Under the pieces are notes generated by a model. It had not been told where the DNA came from. It worked only from the letters and a program-made list of their open reading frames with translations, and made no database searches. From an uncultured Clostridium sp. (lineage in GTDB: Bacteria; Cyanobacteriota; Vampirovibrionia; Gastranaerophilales; Gastranaerophilaceae): a stretch of 64,000 nt of DNA. The stretch spans positions 1 through 64,000 of the forward strand of contig CAJMDF010000001.1 of the NCBI GenBank assembly GCA_905212085.1, read 5' to 3'. The translations under genes were made by a program, and so were the position numbers. This document shows, one piece after another, positions 1 through 9,122 of the stretch. Position 1 is the stretch's first letter. Every line of letters starts with the position of its first letter.

Positions 1-74
1 AAGGAAAAATTTGTAAATATTTAATAAAATTTTCTATAAATTATTTTAGAAGTTTAATTGTAATTATAAAACAT

Positions 75-112
75 AAAATAGTTCGACATATGTCGGACTA
101 TTTTGTTGTATG
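75..112 (+). terminator. Rho-independent terminator of an upstream gene outside the window
   Basis: A near-perfect 30-base inverted repeat (75-104) centred on CATATG has 15-base arms. The single mismatch becomes a G-U pair only in plus-strand RNA, and the 3' arm ends in a T-run. It probably ends a plus-strand transcript from left of the window. Confidence 0.6.
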
Positions 113-171
113 TTTGTCGGATTAAAACTTTTACCTGATGCTAAATACTATATATGAAAGCGAGGTTAGTT

Positions 172-366
172 ATGCATGTTCTAAAAATCATTACTTACAT
201 ATTAGTTTTAGTAGGAGCGTTAAACTGGGGACTTGTGGGACTTTTGAATATTGATTTGGTTGCTTTAATTTTTGGTGATATGACTTTATTATCAAGAATT
301 GTCTATAGCCTTGTAGGTTTGAGCGCTTTGACTTATATTTTCTTGTCTTATAAGGATGTTTTATAA
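172..366 (+). CDS. Small membrane protein, DUF378 family
   Basis: 64 residues with two hydrophobic segments and the family's hallmark stretch GALNWGLVGL near the N-terminus, followed by a second membrane helix (SLVGLSALTYIFL). DUF378 proteins are short two-helix inner-membrane proteins of unknown function. The ATG at 172 is preferred over one at 154 because GAGG lies 7 bases before it, whereas the upstream ATG has no ribosome-binding site. It converges with the M16 peptidase gene, with one base between the two stop codons and no clear terminator. The family call is fairly safe; the role is unknown. Confidence 0.8.
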   Translation: MHVLKIITYILVLVGALNWGLVGLLNIDLVALIFGDMTLLSRIVYSLVGLSALTYIFLSYKDVL

Positions 367-367
367 A

Positions 368-3163
368 CTATTGTTTTAAAGTTTCCAAATATTCTTTATT
401 AGCATTAATTGTGTCTTCTGTGGCGAGAATTGAGTATGTCGGTTTGCCGGAGAAGACATAATTTGCTGCATTATAGATATCATCAGTTGATATTTTGTCA
501 ATTTCTTCAAATAATTGATTTTCTCTGGAAATTCCATATGGGGATTCCATACCTTGTATTAGGCTCATAATTTTTCCAAATGGAGTGTTATTGGAATTAA
601 GAATACTATTTTTTAAACTTAGTTTTGCATTATTTAATTCTTCATCTGTAATTTTTTCTGTTTTTATTGTAGCTATGTGTTTGTTAAAGCTGTCAATAGA
701 TTTTTTTACATTATCGAAACTTTGTTCCCCAGTTTCTTTATTATCAGTTGTTGTGCTTATTTTTAAAGTTAATAGACCTATATTATTATTCGTTTCGTAA
801 TTAGATCTTACATGGTATGCAAGTTTTTGTTGTTCTCTTAGGTCAGAGAATAATCTTGAAGACGGGTTGCCTCCTAGAATTGTATTTAAAAGTTCTAGAG
901 TAACTCTATCTTTAATGTTTTGATTAATTTTAAATTTGTATGCTTCAATTATTTCAGCTTGGTTTTTAAAATCCGTATCTGTTAAAACTTTGGTTTCTTC
1001 GACAGGTCTGTATGCGTCTTGCAATTCCCTCGTGTAATGAGGTGTAACTGCTTTGAATTCTCCAAGAGTATTGAAAAGAATTTTATTTAGTTCAGGTTTC
1101 CTTTCAAATGGAGCAGAAATAGAGAGTTCGCCTTTGCCGTTTTTTATTGTGTAATCATAAAGAGCTTTGACATCATCAATTGTTAAAGATTCCAGATCTT
1201 TTAAGATTTCTTCTTTAGAATATCCTGCCTGCAAGCCTTTGTATAATTCATTTGAAAGTTTATCATATGCTGATTTATTAGAGGTTAAAAGAGCTTCTTT
1301 AATTTCGGCTTTTGCGTGTTCAAATTCTTCATTTGTAAATCTTGGATTTTCTATCACTTCTTGCAGGCTTTTTAGAGCTTTTTGTAAATCGTCACTGTTG
1401 CAGGTAATAGCTGCTGATATTGTATCATATGCTGCACCGATTGAACTTTCTATGCCATTTTTTGCTATATCTGTTTTAAACTCTTCTTGGTTTTTAAATA
1501 TTGAACCTTCATCTAAGATTTTATCAAGTACAAATTCTGCAGATGGTTTGCCATTAAAAGTTTTATCTGTAGCTATTCTGAAGCTGATATTTGCATTATT
1601 TGTTTTGGAATTTATTGTTGTAACTCTGTAATTATTTGGCATATTGTATTCTTTTACGGATGCCATATTTATAGCTTCTTTTTTAGCTCCGGCAAAAGAA
1701 ATATTTTTATAATTTTGCGTTATGCTTTCTTCTGTTGCAGAAGATGGATGAATTAGTGTAACAGAAGCTTTATTTATATCTAAATATTTTTTTGCAGCAT
1801 TGGCAAGATCTTGAGAAGTCATTGATTTTACAATACTTTCAAAGTTATTTAGAAAATCTTCGTTGTTTTCTAAAATAGATGTCCCTATTGCATTATTAGT
1901 ATTAAAAGATTGTTCAAACATTTTAGAGAAAGCATTAAGCATTTGTTTTTTGACAATTTGCAATTCTTCGTCTGTTGGTGGATTATTTGCAATATTGCCG
2001 ATTTCATTAAAAATTTCCTTTAAAACTTTTTCAGAATTTTCATCAGAGCATTCTGCCATAATCATTAAAACTCTGCCATCTTTAGGATTTGTACTGATTT
2101 TTTCTTCTTCTGCCCAAGTCCCTGTATTATATTGTTTAATTTTTTTATCTATTCTTGAAGTAGCAGATCTTGCAAGAACTCTTGTAATAGCTTCTGAATA
2201 AATTCTATCTTTTGTGTTATCAGATGAAGGTCCGTTAAATCCAACTACAATAGTTGTCGCATTTGCTTTGTCTGAAATTAAATCTTCTCTAATTGTTTTT
2301 TGAGTCGGAACAAGAGATTCAAAATGTCTTTTATTTGCAGTTTGTTTTTTTGACGTAAAGTATTTTGAGATAAGTTTCATTGTCTCATCAGGTTTTACAT
2401 CTCCTGTAATTACAGTTACCATATTTGCAGGGTAGTAATTGTTATTAAAATAGTTTACAACATCTTCTCTTGTAAGATTTGTAATATTATCAGTTGTCCC
2501 TCCAATCATATCGGTTGAAGTTGTTTTAATTCCATACAAATTTTTAATCATTTTGTTAATTGCGAGATTTTCAGGATCAGAGGTGATCATGTTAATTTCA
2601 GAATTAACAATGCCTTTTTCTTTTTCGAGTTTTTCCGTTGCAAAAATAGGTGTTTCAAGCATTGAGGCGTGAAGTTTGATTTTTGTTTCTAAATCGTTAT
2701 CGTTTAAGAGATTTGAACTTATATAATAGTTTGTTTCTGCAAAGCCCGTTGATGCATTTGTAGAAGCCCCCATTTTATCAACTTGTTTGAAGAAATCTCC
2801 TTCTTCCAAACCTTTAGAGCCGTTAAATAAATTATGTTCAATATAATGGCTTATCCCGCGTAATTTATCTGGTTCGTTCATCGAACCTGTATTTACGTAT
2901 GTCCTAAGGACAGTTTCGCCTTCTTGCGGAACAATAATTACTTTTTGTCCATTTGCAAGTTTATAACAATAAGCTTTAGTGTCATATGGAAAATTCATTT
3001 CTCCTGTCTTTGTATAAGCCATAGGAGTTTTAACCGTATAATCCGGTTGAACGTTAGATAACTTATCTATTTGTGGAGTTGTTTGATTTTCGTTCCCTTT
3101 AAATACGATTTTTGAATTTTTTTGATAATTATTTACACTATTGATTGAGTTTATTTTTAACAC
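368..3163 (-). CDS. Two-domain M16 (pitrilysin-type) zinc peptidase with lineage-type N-terminal leader
   Basis: 931 residues. The inverted zinc motif HYIEH is at residues 106-110, and a downstream E near 189 (VNSEI) fits the third ligand, so the N-terminal M16 half should be catalytic. A second M16-like half (roughly 500-931) has the typical R/Y region (SSRLFSDLREQQKLAYHV) but no HxxEH, as in processing-protease-like members. No Sec signal is seen. The first 20 residues are Asn-rich and lead into VFKG (20-23), the leader motif shared by other proteins in this window. It lies 55 bases downstream of purA on the same strand, so cotranscription is possible. Family assignment is firm; substrate and location are not known. 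A second, single-length M16 gene lies at 29218-30543. Confidence 0.9.
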   Translation of the reverse strand: MLKINSINSVNNYQKNSKIVFKGNENQTTPQIDKLSNVQPDYTVKTPMAYTKTGEMNFPYDTKAYCYKLANGQKVIIVPQEGETVLRTYVNTGSMNEPDKLRGISHYIEHNLFNGSKGLEEGDFFKQVDKMGASTNASTGFAETNYYISSNLLNDNDLETKIKLHASMLETPIFATEKLEKEKGIVNSEINMITSDPENLAINKMIKNLYGIKTTSTDMIGGTTDNITNLTREDVVNYFNNNYYPANMVTVITGDVKPDETMKLISKYFTSKKQTANKRHFESLVPTQKTIREDLISDKANATTIVVGFNGPSSDNTKDRIYSEAITRVLARSATSRIDKKIKQYNTGTWAEEEKISTNPKDGRVLMIMAECSDENSEKVLKEIFNEIGNIANNPPTDEELQIVKKQMLNAFSKMFEQSFNTNNAIGTSILENNEDFLNNFESIVKSMTSQDLANAAKKYLDINKASVTLIHPSSATEESITQNYKNISFAGAKKEAINMASVKEYNMPNNYRVTTINSKTNNANISFRIATDKTFNGKPSAEFVLDKILDEGSIFKNQEEFKTDIAKNGIESSIGAAYDTISAAITCNSDDLQKALKSLQEVIENPRFTNEEFEHAKAEIKEALLTSNKSAYDKLSNELYKGLQAGYSKEEILKDLESLTIDDVKALYDYTIKNGKGELSISAPFERKPELNKILFNTLGEFKAVTPHYTRELQDAYRPVEETKVLTDTDFKNQAEIIEAYKFKINQNIKDRVTLELLNTILGGNPSSRLFSDLREQQKLAYHVRSNYETNNNIGLLTLKISTTTDNKETGEQSFDNVKKSIDSFNKHIATIKTEKITDEELNNAKLSLKNSILNSNNTPFGKIMSLIQGMESPYGISRENQLFEEIDKISTDDIYNAANYVFSGKPTYSILATEDTINANKEYLETLKQ

Positions 3164-3218
3164 ATTTATATAAAAACATGAAAATTATAAAAATTGCTCT
3201 TTAATAATTTTATGCAAG

Positions 3219-4502
3219 CTATTTTGTTTTAAAAATAGTTTGTTCTCTGTCTGGTCCTACACTAACTATAGAGATAGGAACTTCAAGCAATTCTTCTAAT
3301 CTTGCAAGATATTTTTTTGCATTTTCTGGTAGTTTTTCGTATTCAGTAATTCCTGTGATATCTTGTCCCCATCCTTTGTGTGTTTCGTAGACAGGTTCTA
3401 AATATTTGTGAATAAATACATCTGTTGGATAGCTTGTGTAGATTTTACCATTTCTAGTATCTTTGTATGCTGTACACAATTTAATTTCATCGAAACTATC
3501 AAATACGTCGATTTTTGTAAGTGCAATTGATGTCAAACCTCCGACTAATACTGCATATTTCATTGTTACAGCGTCAAACCAGCCGCAACGTCTTGCTCTG
3601 CCTGTTGTAACTCCGTATTCATGCCCGATTTCTCTGATTTTATCACCTGTTTCATCTGTAAGTTCTGTGACAAACGGGCCTTCTCCGACACGTGTTACAT
3701 ATGCTTTTGCAACACCTATAACTTCATCAATCATAGTAGGTCCATAGCCTGAGCCTGTTGCTGCGCCGCCTCCTATTGGGTTTGATGATGTTACAAAAGG
3801 ATATGTGCCGTAATCAATATCAAGCATTACTCCTTGAGCGCCTTCAAATAGGACAGCTTTCTTTTCTCGTTTTGCGTCTTCTAAAATTTTTTGCCAATCA
3901 AAACATACGTATGGTCTGAATATTTCAGCGTATTTTTTACATAATTCAAGAACTTCTTCTTTTGAGTATGTTTTTAATCCGTATACTTCTTTTAATGTTT
4001 TGTTTTTTAAAGGAAGTATTATATCTAATTTTTCAGAAAGTGCATCTTCAGAATATAAATCTTCTATTTTTAAACCGATTCTTGCCATTTTATCAGTGTA
4101 AGTAGGCCCTATACCTTTTTTAGTTGTACCGATTTTTCCTTTTTTAGCTGTACTTTCAGAGTATCCGTCGACTTCTGTATGATAAGGCATTGTAATTGAT
4201 GCAAGCGGATTGATTTTAAGCCCTGAAACATCAATACCTTCATCAATTAAACCTTTTATTTCTTCTTCAAAATATTCAGGTAGAATAACAGTTCCAGCAC
4301 CGATAAAGCAAGTTTTCCCTTTATATAAAATTCCAGATGGAATTAAATGAAATTTAAACGTTTTGTTGTGAGCGACAACAGTGTGTCCTGCGTTACAGCC
4401 CCCTTGGTATCTAATGATTAAATCTGCATCTTGTGCTAATAAATCAGTAATTTTAGCCTTACCTTCATCGCCCCATTGAGCGCCTACTACAACCTTATTC
4501 AT
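3219..4502 (-). CDS. purA: Adenylosuccinate synthetase
   Basis: 427 residues, the usual length. It makes adenylosuccinate from IMP, aspartate and GTP, the first committed step to AMP. The N-terminal GTP/IMP-binding loop QWGDEGKAK (residues 9-17), the catalytic His in GHTVV, the GTTKKGIGP loop and the C-terminal GWGQDITG and SVGPDREQTI segments are all present. The start has AAGGATTAAGGG upstream. An extended -10 element (TGTGCTAAAAT, 4545-4555) lies about 45 bases upstream of the ATG. No other purine gene is nearby. Confidence 0.97.
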   Translation of the reverse strand: MNKVVVGAQWGDEGKAKITDLLAQDADLIIRYQGGCNAGHTVVAHNKTFKFHLIPSGILYKGKTCFIGAGTVILPEYFEEEIKGLIDEGIDVSGLKINPLASITMPYHTEVDGYSESTAKKGKIGTTKKGIGPTYTDKMARIGLKIEDLYSEDALSEKLDIILPLKNKTLKEVYGLKTYSKEEVLELCKKYAEIFRPYVCFDWQKILEDAKREKKAVLFEGAQGVMLDIDYGTYPFVTSSNPIGGGAATGSGYGPTMIDEVIGVAKAYVTRVGEGPFVTELTDETGDKIREIGHEYGVTTGRARRCGWFDAVTMKYAVLVGGLTSIALTKIDVFDSFDEIKLCTAYKDTRNGKIYTSYPTDVFIHKYLEPVYETHKGWGQDITGITEYEKLPENAKKYLARLEELLEVPISIVSVGPDREQTIFKTK

Positions 4503-4544
4503 ATCCCTTAATCCTTTCTTGAAAAATAGGTTTATTACTTATTT

Positions 4545-4555
4545 ATTTTAGCACA
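4545..4555 (-). promoter_or_regulatory. Extended -10 promoter element of purA
   Basis: On the minus strand the element reads TGTGCTAAAAT. The identical 11-mer precedes yebC (22814-22824), and close variants precede the PfkB gene, ilvB and padR. No good -35 box is visible, as is common for extended -10 promoters. Confidence 0.55.
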
Positions 4556-4570
4556 AAAAATATCAATAAT

Positions 4571-5376
4571 TTACCAAGGATAATCTTTTTTAAACTCCCA
4601 ATTATCATATTGGAGTAATCCACTACATTGAGACGAATCATTTTGGCAGGTATTTAAAAGTATGTTTCTTGAATTCTCGCTTGCAGATGGCCAACTTTGT
4701 AAAGGTTTATCATTATTCAGAAGTGATAATATAAATGTGAATACGTCTTTCCCATATAAATTTGGTTTATGTGTGCCATTTGTATCTATTAAAATATGTA
4801 AAACTTTGCTTTTCCCATTCACTGGATTGCCTCCACTAAATATGTAAATATGAGACCCATCATTTAAAACATATAAAGCAGTATGCATTCCTATTGATGA
4901 ACATTTAGAAGGGTTTTCAGCATTACAAATTCTATCTAAAGAGTTAGTGCAGCGAGTTTTATTATCCTCACAAGCACTAATAATTTTAAAATATTTTCCA
5001 ATATATTCATTAGACCAATCAAGCATTCCCGATGCATGATATGGTGGTAGTTCCCATTCAGTAATATCGCCATTTTCTTGGGTGGAAATCATGATTGCTT
5101 GATAAAGAGTTGTATATGCTTTTTTTAGTGCAGCACTTCTTTGTTTATTTTTTGCATTTCCAATTACACTTGGTAAAGTCATGGCTGCAATAATCCCTAT
5201 AATTCCCAGTGTAATTAATACTTCTGACAGTGTAAAACCAAAAAACTTGTTTATATGATATTTTACATTATAATTATCAGATATATTTTTAGAAAAGGAT
5301 GGATATGTATTTAAAATCCTTGTTATACTTGCGTTTTTCGGGGGGGGGGCACTCTCAATGCTTTATTATATCTCAT
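4571..5376 (-). CDS. Type IV prepilin-like protein, reading frame broken by a C10 tract (candidate phase-variable gene)
   Basis: The body reads GFTLSEVLITLG-IIGIIAAMTLPSVIG, a prepilin peptidase site (cleavage G|F, Glu at +5) with a hydrophobic helix. It is followed by a Cys-containing globular domain with D-T-N-G...P-N...G-K-D-V-F and a final DNWEFKKDYPW. The only upstream ATG with a good ribosome-binding site (AGAGGTG, ATG at 5376) opens MRYNKALRV and then runs into ten C residues (5349-5340). With ten, translation stops after about 18 codons. With eleven or eight it reads PPPP and continues in frame to the pilin. The intact frame has no ATG before 5182, which is inside the pilin helix, and an upstream TAA. 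The predicted 'on' leader of about 47 residues is long for a prepilin. See the partner gene at 47530-48422. Confidence 0.8.
5340..5349. repeat. G10/C10 homopolymer tract inside a prepilin leader
   Basis: Ten consecutive G on the plus strand (C on the coding strand) sit within TCGGGGGGGGGGCA (5338-5351). The same 14-mer, in the same plus-strand orientation, occurs at 47612-47625 in the other prepilin gene. Such a run is far from expectation in DNA this AT-rich. Confidence 0.95.
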
Positions 5377-5447
5377 TTTTAAACACCTCTTATTGCTTCC
5401 AATATCTTTATTATTTGTTATTTATCGAATTTTGTCAAGAGTAAATG

Positions 5448-7100
5448 TTATAATTTTATTTGTTCTAGTCTTTCCAAATTTTCTAAATACAGTTTAGAGG
5501 CATCATATAAAGATGCTTGAGCCCAGCCAAGTGGAGTATGAGTACCTGGAACAAATACGATTTCACCTTTTGAGTTTGTTACAGCCTGATAAGCTTCCGG
5601 TATTTGAAAAGGTGGGCATTCTTTTTCGTTTGCTTTGTATGTATTTTTACCTGTAATTCTTGCATATCCTCGATTTATATATTCTGTTTCTTTTTTTATA
5701 GCTTTATTTAAAAGTTCTATTGTTTGAGGATCCACTGTTTTTTGTGCATCTATTTTATCTAAAAGTTTTTTTGCTGCTATTCCGTAACATTTAGAAATAT
5801 CACTAGTCATAAACCATTGAGCTTCTGTTTTTTCAGGTAATTTATTTGAATTGTTAATTTTATGTCCTGCGGTCATATTTAAATATCTGTCACCTGAATA
5901 TCTTAAAGTTCCATTATCCCTTACAAGTGCAGATGTCTCTGGTGTGCCTTTTTCTAAAAGTTCCAGTCTTTTGAATATTTCTTGTACGTCAGAAATAATA
6001 TTATCACTATATTTTTCAGTTTGTGGTATAAAACTTAATGCTCCGTCTAGTATTCGTTCATTATTAACGGGAACTTCTTTTATGCTATCTTGTTTAATTC
6101 TATATTCTCCCCAGCTTAACAATTCTCTTAGGCTGTGTTCATCTTTAAATACTTTCCCGTTTTTAGAGTTTAAAAATCTTTGGCGAACTTTTAATATTTC
6201 AGGATTTTGTGTAGGAGAATACATTAAATTTATAATTTTTCTAAATCCCTCATTTATTATTGCAACGTCACTTGAAGGAGTCATTGTAAATGTTTTTTCT
6301 TCCCACGCTCCTGTTGATTTTGCATATGGATAAATTATGCTTTTTAAATATGCAGTTATATTTGTGATTGAATCAATTGAATTTTGTAAAATATCTTTTG
6401 CTTTTTTGTAGCCGTATTTGGCACCGTTCAAACCATCGAAAATTAAATCGCTCATTGTTTGTAAGTATAATCCTGGAGATTCAAGTCTTGTTTTGGGAAA
6501 CCATTTATGTGTAGTGTAGTTTTTAGGGTTAAAAACGTGACCTATTCCCTTTTTCGCGGTATTTACCCCGTCATGATTGAGTTCATATTCAAGCGGGTTG
6601 TTAATTATTTTATTTATATTTTTTTCTTGTTTTTTATAAAAGTTTGAAATATTTTCCATTAGTGGAACAGCTGCATTAGGGTATTTGTCTTTTAATATAG
6701 GCATATATCTGCAGCTATCTGTTACCCATACTAATTTACTCATTAACGGGTTTTCTTTAGCATTAATTAGACTGGTTTTAATAAAATGTGTTTCAGGATT
6801 TATGTTTAAGTCAAATGCTCCTTTTTTATTTGCATAGTTAAATAATTTTTTGAAATTTGTGCTTGTATATGCTGATTGAAGTCTTTTTGCAATTTCTGTG
6901 TTATGAATTGGGAGCTTATATCCATCAAAGTGTTTTATTGTAGGTTTGTATTTATCAAAAATATTGGTTTTAGGAGATATTTTTCCACTAAATGTTATGG
7001 TATCTATTGATTGTCTAAGGTTTGTTCTAAAAGTATTTTTATTATGTATTTTATAACCATTGTTGTATGTAGAAAAATTCTGAATCGGTAAAATAAACAT
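5448..7100 (-). CDS. GH15 / phosphorylase-kinase-alpha-like (six-hairpin glycosidase fold) protein
   Basis: 550 residues. Several spaced motifs resemble the GH15 glucoamylase / phosphorylase kinase alpha fold: WVTDSCRY (125-132, at the place of the usual W-x-R-D), RLESPGLYLQ (205-214, compare Q-x-D-x-L-G-L-x-L), GAWEE (264-268) followed by SS (276-277), and a C-terminal HTPLGWAQASL (521-531, compare P-L-x-W-x-x-A). The R of the usual R-D pair is replaced by T, so activity is uncertain. There is no Sec signal; an Asn-rich leader ends in ITFSGK (35-40). The gene stands alone, 48 bases downstream of etfA on the same strand. The family is an inference from pattern only. Confidence 0.5.
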   Translation of the reverse strand: MFILPIQNFSTYNNGYKIHNKNTFRTNLRQSIDTITFSGKISPKTNIFDKYKPTIKHFDGYKLPIHNTEIAKRLQSAYTSTNFKKLFNYANKKGAFDLNINPETHFIKTSLINAKENPLMSKLVWVTDSCRYMPILKDKYPNAAVPLMENISNFYKKQEKNINKIINNPLEYELNHDGVNTAKKGIGHVFNPKNYTTHKWFPKTRLESPGLYLQTMSDLIFDGLNGAKYGYKKAKDILQNSIDSITNITAYLKSIIYPYAKSTGAWEEKTFTMTPSSDVAIINEGFRKIINLMYSPTQNPEILKVRQRFLNSKNGKVFKDEHSLRELLSWGEYRIKQDSIKEVPVNNERILDGALSFIPQTEKYSDNIISDVQEIFKRLELLEKGTPETSALVRDNGTLRYSGDRYLNMTAGHKINNSNKLPEKTEAQWFMTSDISKCYGIAAKKLLDKIDAQKTVDPQTIELLNKAIKKETEYINRGYARITGKNTYKANEKECPPFQIPEAYQAVTNSKGEIVFVPGTHTPLGWAQASLYDASKLYLENLERLEQIKL

Positions 7101-7148
7101 TATACTTTCTCCTTTTAAAATATATAAAACTAATCAATATTTTTTTTG

Positions 7149-8141
7149 CTATGTATTTTGGAAAATATTGGTAAGTTTCGGTAATATTTCAAAAGCATCA
7201 CCGACAATTCCGCAGTCACAATGTTCAAAAATTGGAGCTTTTTCATCGGTATTTATTGCAATAATTTTGTCACTGTCTTGCATTCCGACAATATGTTGTA
7301 TTGCGCCAGAAATTCCACAGGCTATATAAAGTTTAGGAGTGACAGTTTTCCCTGTTTGTCCGATTTGAATATCAGCAGGTGCAAGCCCCATATCTACTGC
7401 ACCTCTACTTGCCCCGACACAGGCTCCTATGCTTTCTGCAAAATTCTTTAACAGTGCAAATCCTGCTTCGTTTTTTAACCCCTTACCGCCTGCTACAATT
7501 ATTTCAGCACTGTCAAGTTCATTAATTGCGGTATTCATTCCTTTTACAAATTCAATAAATTCAATTCTTTTTTCAATGTTTCCAATTTCAGGTTTTATAT
7601 AGATAAATTTTGTATCTTTAACAATATTTTCTGGAGCCGGTTTGAATACTTTAGGTCTTACTGTTGCCATTTGAGGTAATCTTTTACATAAAATTGTAGC
7701 CATTAATTTCCCGCCAAATGTTGGACGGGTAGCTGCAAGTTGGCCGTTTTCGTTTATATCAAGCTCTATACAGTCAGCTGTAAGTCCTGTATGCAAAGAG
7801 GCTGAGATTCTGGGAGCTATATCTCTGCCTTGAGTTGTTGCACCAATTAGCATAATATCTGGTTTTACTTCGTTTACAATATCTATTGCAACTTTTGAAT
7901 ATAATTCTGTTGAATAATGATCAAAACTATTGTCTTCTGCAATATAGACATAGTCAAAGCCAGAATTGATAAATGCTTCTTTATAGCTTTCTGAAAGACC
8001 TGTTTTGCAAATCACAAGAGCTGATACATCTGCATTATTCAATTTTTTTGAAAGCTCTTGAGCTTTGTAAGCTAGTTCAAACAGTACTGTGTGGAGGTAG
8101 TTATCTTTTGTAACTTCTGCGTATAACAAAATATTACTCAT
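7149..8141 (-). CDS. etfA: Electron transfer flavoprotein, alpha subunit
   Basis: 330 residues. The C-terminal FAD-binding domain is clear: GASRGAVDMGLAP (about 241-253), the QIGQTGKTVTPKLYIACGIS stretch, and a GISGAIQH...D/AINTD ending. The N-terminal half is the Rossmann-like ETF domain. With EtfB it forms a soluble flavoprotein that passes electrons between dehydrogenases and an acceptor. Its start overlaps the end of etfB by 8 bases, so the pair is translationally coupled. No acyl-CoA dehydrogenase or quinone oxidoreductase partner is in the window. Confidence 0.95.
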   Translation of the reverse strand: MSNILLYAEVTKDNYLHTVLFELAYKAQELSKKLNNADVSALVICKTGLSESYKEAFINSGFDYVYIAEDNSFDHYSTELYSKVAIDIVNEVKPDIMLIGATTQGRDIAPRISASLHTGLTADCIELDINENGQLAATRPTFGGKLMATILCKRLPQMATVRPKVFKPAPENIVKDTKFIYIKPEIGNIEKRIEFIEFVKGMNTAINELDSAEIIVAGGKGLKNEAGFALLKNFAESIGACVGASRGAVDMGLAPADIQIGQTGKTVTPKLYIACGISGAIQHIVGMQDSDKIIAINTDEKAPIFEHCDCGIVGDAFEILPKLTNIFQNT

Positions 8142-8919
8142 TATTTAATCCTCCAAATTCTTTTATTTTTAATGCTAAGGTATCACAATTTTCACAGATT
8201 TCACATTCGCCTCGAGTATTAGTTGGTCTGAAGGCTTTACTAACATAAGTTGGAGATCCTTTTATTCCAACATCGTCAGGAGTTAAGCCTATATCTTCCA
8301 TAGAATATACTGTGATATTTGATTGCTGAGCTTTTATAATTCCGTTGATTGTTGGTCTTGTAGGTTCATAATCTCCTTTTAGAATGCAGATTAATGCTGG
8401 TAGAGCAACTTTTAATGTTTCAAATCCTTCTTCAATTTCTCTTGTTACATATATGCATTTGCCGTCACATTTATCTATATCTTTAACATATGTAACTTGT
8501 GGAATTCCAAGGTGAGAGGCAATGCTTGGCCCTGTTTGAGCTGTATCGCCATCAATTGCGAATTGTCCGCATATTATTAAATCAAAATCAGATAGTTTTG
8601 ATTTAATCGCTGCCGAAAGTGTTTTGCCTGTTGCATAGGTGTCTGCGCCTGCAAATTTTCTGTCAGAAATTAAAACCCCATTATCACATCCTATTGCAAT
8701 AGTTTTCTTTAACATTTCTTCAGCTTGCAAAGGACCCATTGTAAGTGCTGTAATTTCAACGTTATCCAAATTCTTTTTAAGTTTAAGAGCTTCTTCTAAT
8801 GCGTATACATCAAAAGGGTTGATGACACTTTCGACACCTTCCCTTTGTATTGTATTATTTTCGGTCCACTTGATATCTGTTGTATCAGGGACTTGTTTTA
8901 TGCAAACAAGTATTTTCAT
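8134..8919 (-). CDS. etfB: Electron transfer flavoprotein, beta subunit
   Basis: 261 residues, the normal length. The start MKILVCIKQVPDT and the nucleotide-binding stretch GQFAIDGDTAQTGPSIASHLG are diagnostic for EtfB. It follows the NfnA-like gene and a 60-residue Cys protein, and overlaps etfA. The C-terminus carries C-E-I-C-E-N-C (about 241-247), which is not a standard EtfB feature and could bind a metal. Co-occurrence with an NAD(P)H-type flavoprotein suggests electrons come from or go to NAD(P)H or ferredoxin, possibly with bifurcation. Confidence 0.95.
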   Translation of the reverse strand: MKILVCIKQVPDTTDIKWTENNTIQREGVESVINPFDVYALEEALKLKKNLDNVEITALTMGPLQAEEMLKKTIAIGCDNGVLISDRKFAGADTYATGKTLSAAIKSKLSDFDLIICGQFAIDGDTAQTGPSIASHLGIPQVTYVKDIDKCDGKCIYVTREIEEGFETLKVALPALICILKGDYEPTRPTINGIIKAQQSNITVYSMEDIGLTPDDVGIKGSPTYVSKAFRPTNTRGECEICENCDTLALKIKEFGGLNNE

Positions 8920-8928
8920 ATAAAATCC

Positions 8929-9111
8929 TTATCTGTGTTGTTGTGCAGCTTTTTGACGAGCGTTAGTTTCCAATAATGCATTGTATGCTAACATATACAT
9001 TGCACATTTTCTAACATTTGGTATATACCAAGCACAACTTTCTAATGTACAAACTTTATCTATGTCAGAGCCTGCACTCATAAGCGGACAATATGGAATA
9101 TCTCTTGCCAT
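8929..9111 (-). CDS. Small Cys-rich, probably metal-binding protein of the etf operon
   Basis: 60 residues with four Cys (8, 22, 27, 37) in the arrangement YCPLM...VCTLESCAWY...KCAMYMLA. The CP...C....CAWY...CA pattern resembles small predicted Fe-S or zinc proteins of gut anaerobes, though I cannot name a family. It sits between the NfnA-like gene (11-base gap) and etfB (9-base gap), and has an AGAAAGAAAATGG-type start region. Position and cysteines suggest an accessory redox or cluster-binding role with the flavoproteins. That role is inferred. Confidence 0.65.
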   Translation of the reverse strand: MARDIPYCPLMSAGSDIDKVCTLESCAWYIPNVRKCAMYMLAYNALLETNARQKAAQQHR

Positions 9112-9122
9112 TTTCTTTCTCC

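Noticed and set aside
154..171. Upstream ATG at 154 for the DUF378 gene
   Set aside because: No ribosome-binding site; the ATG at 172 has GAGG at proper distance and gives the usual family start.
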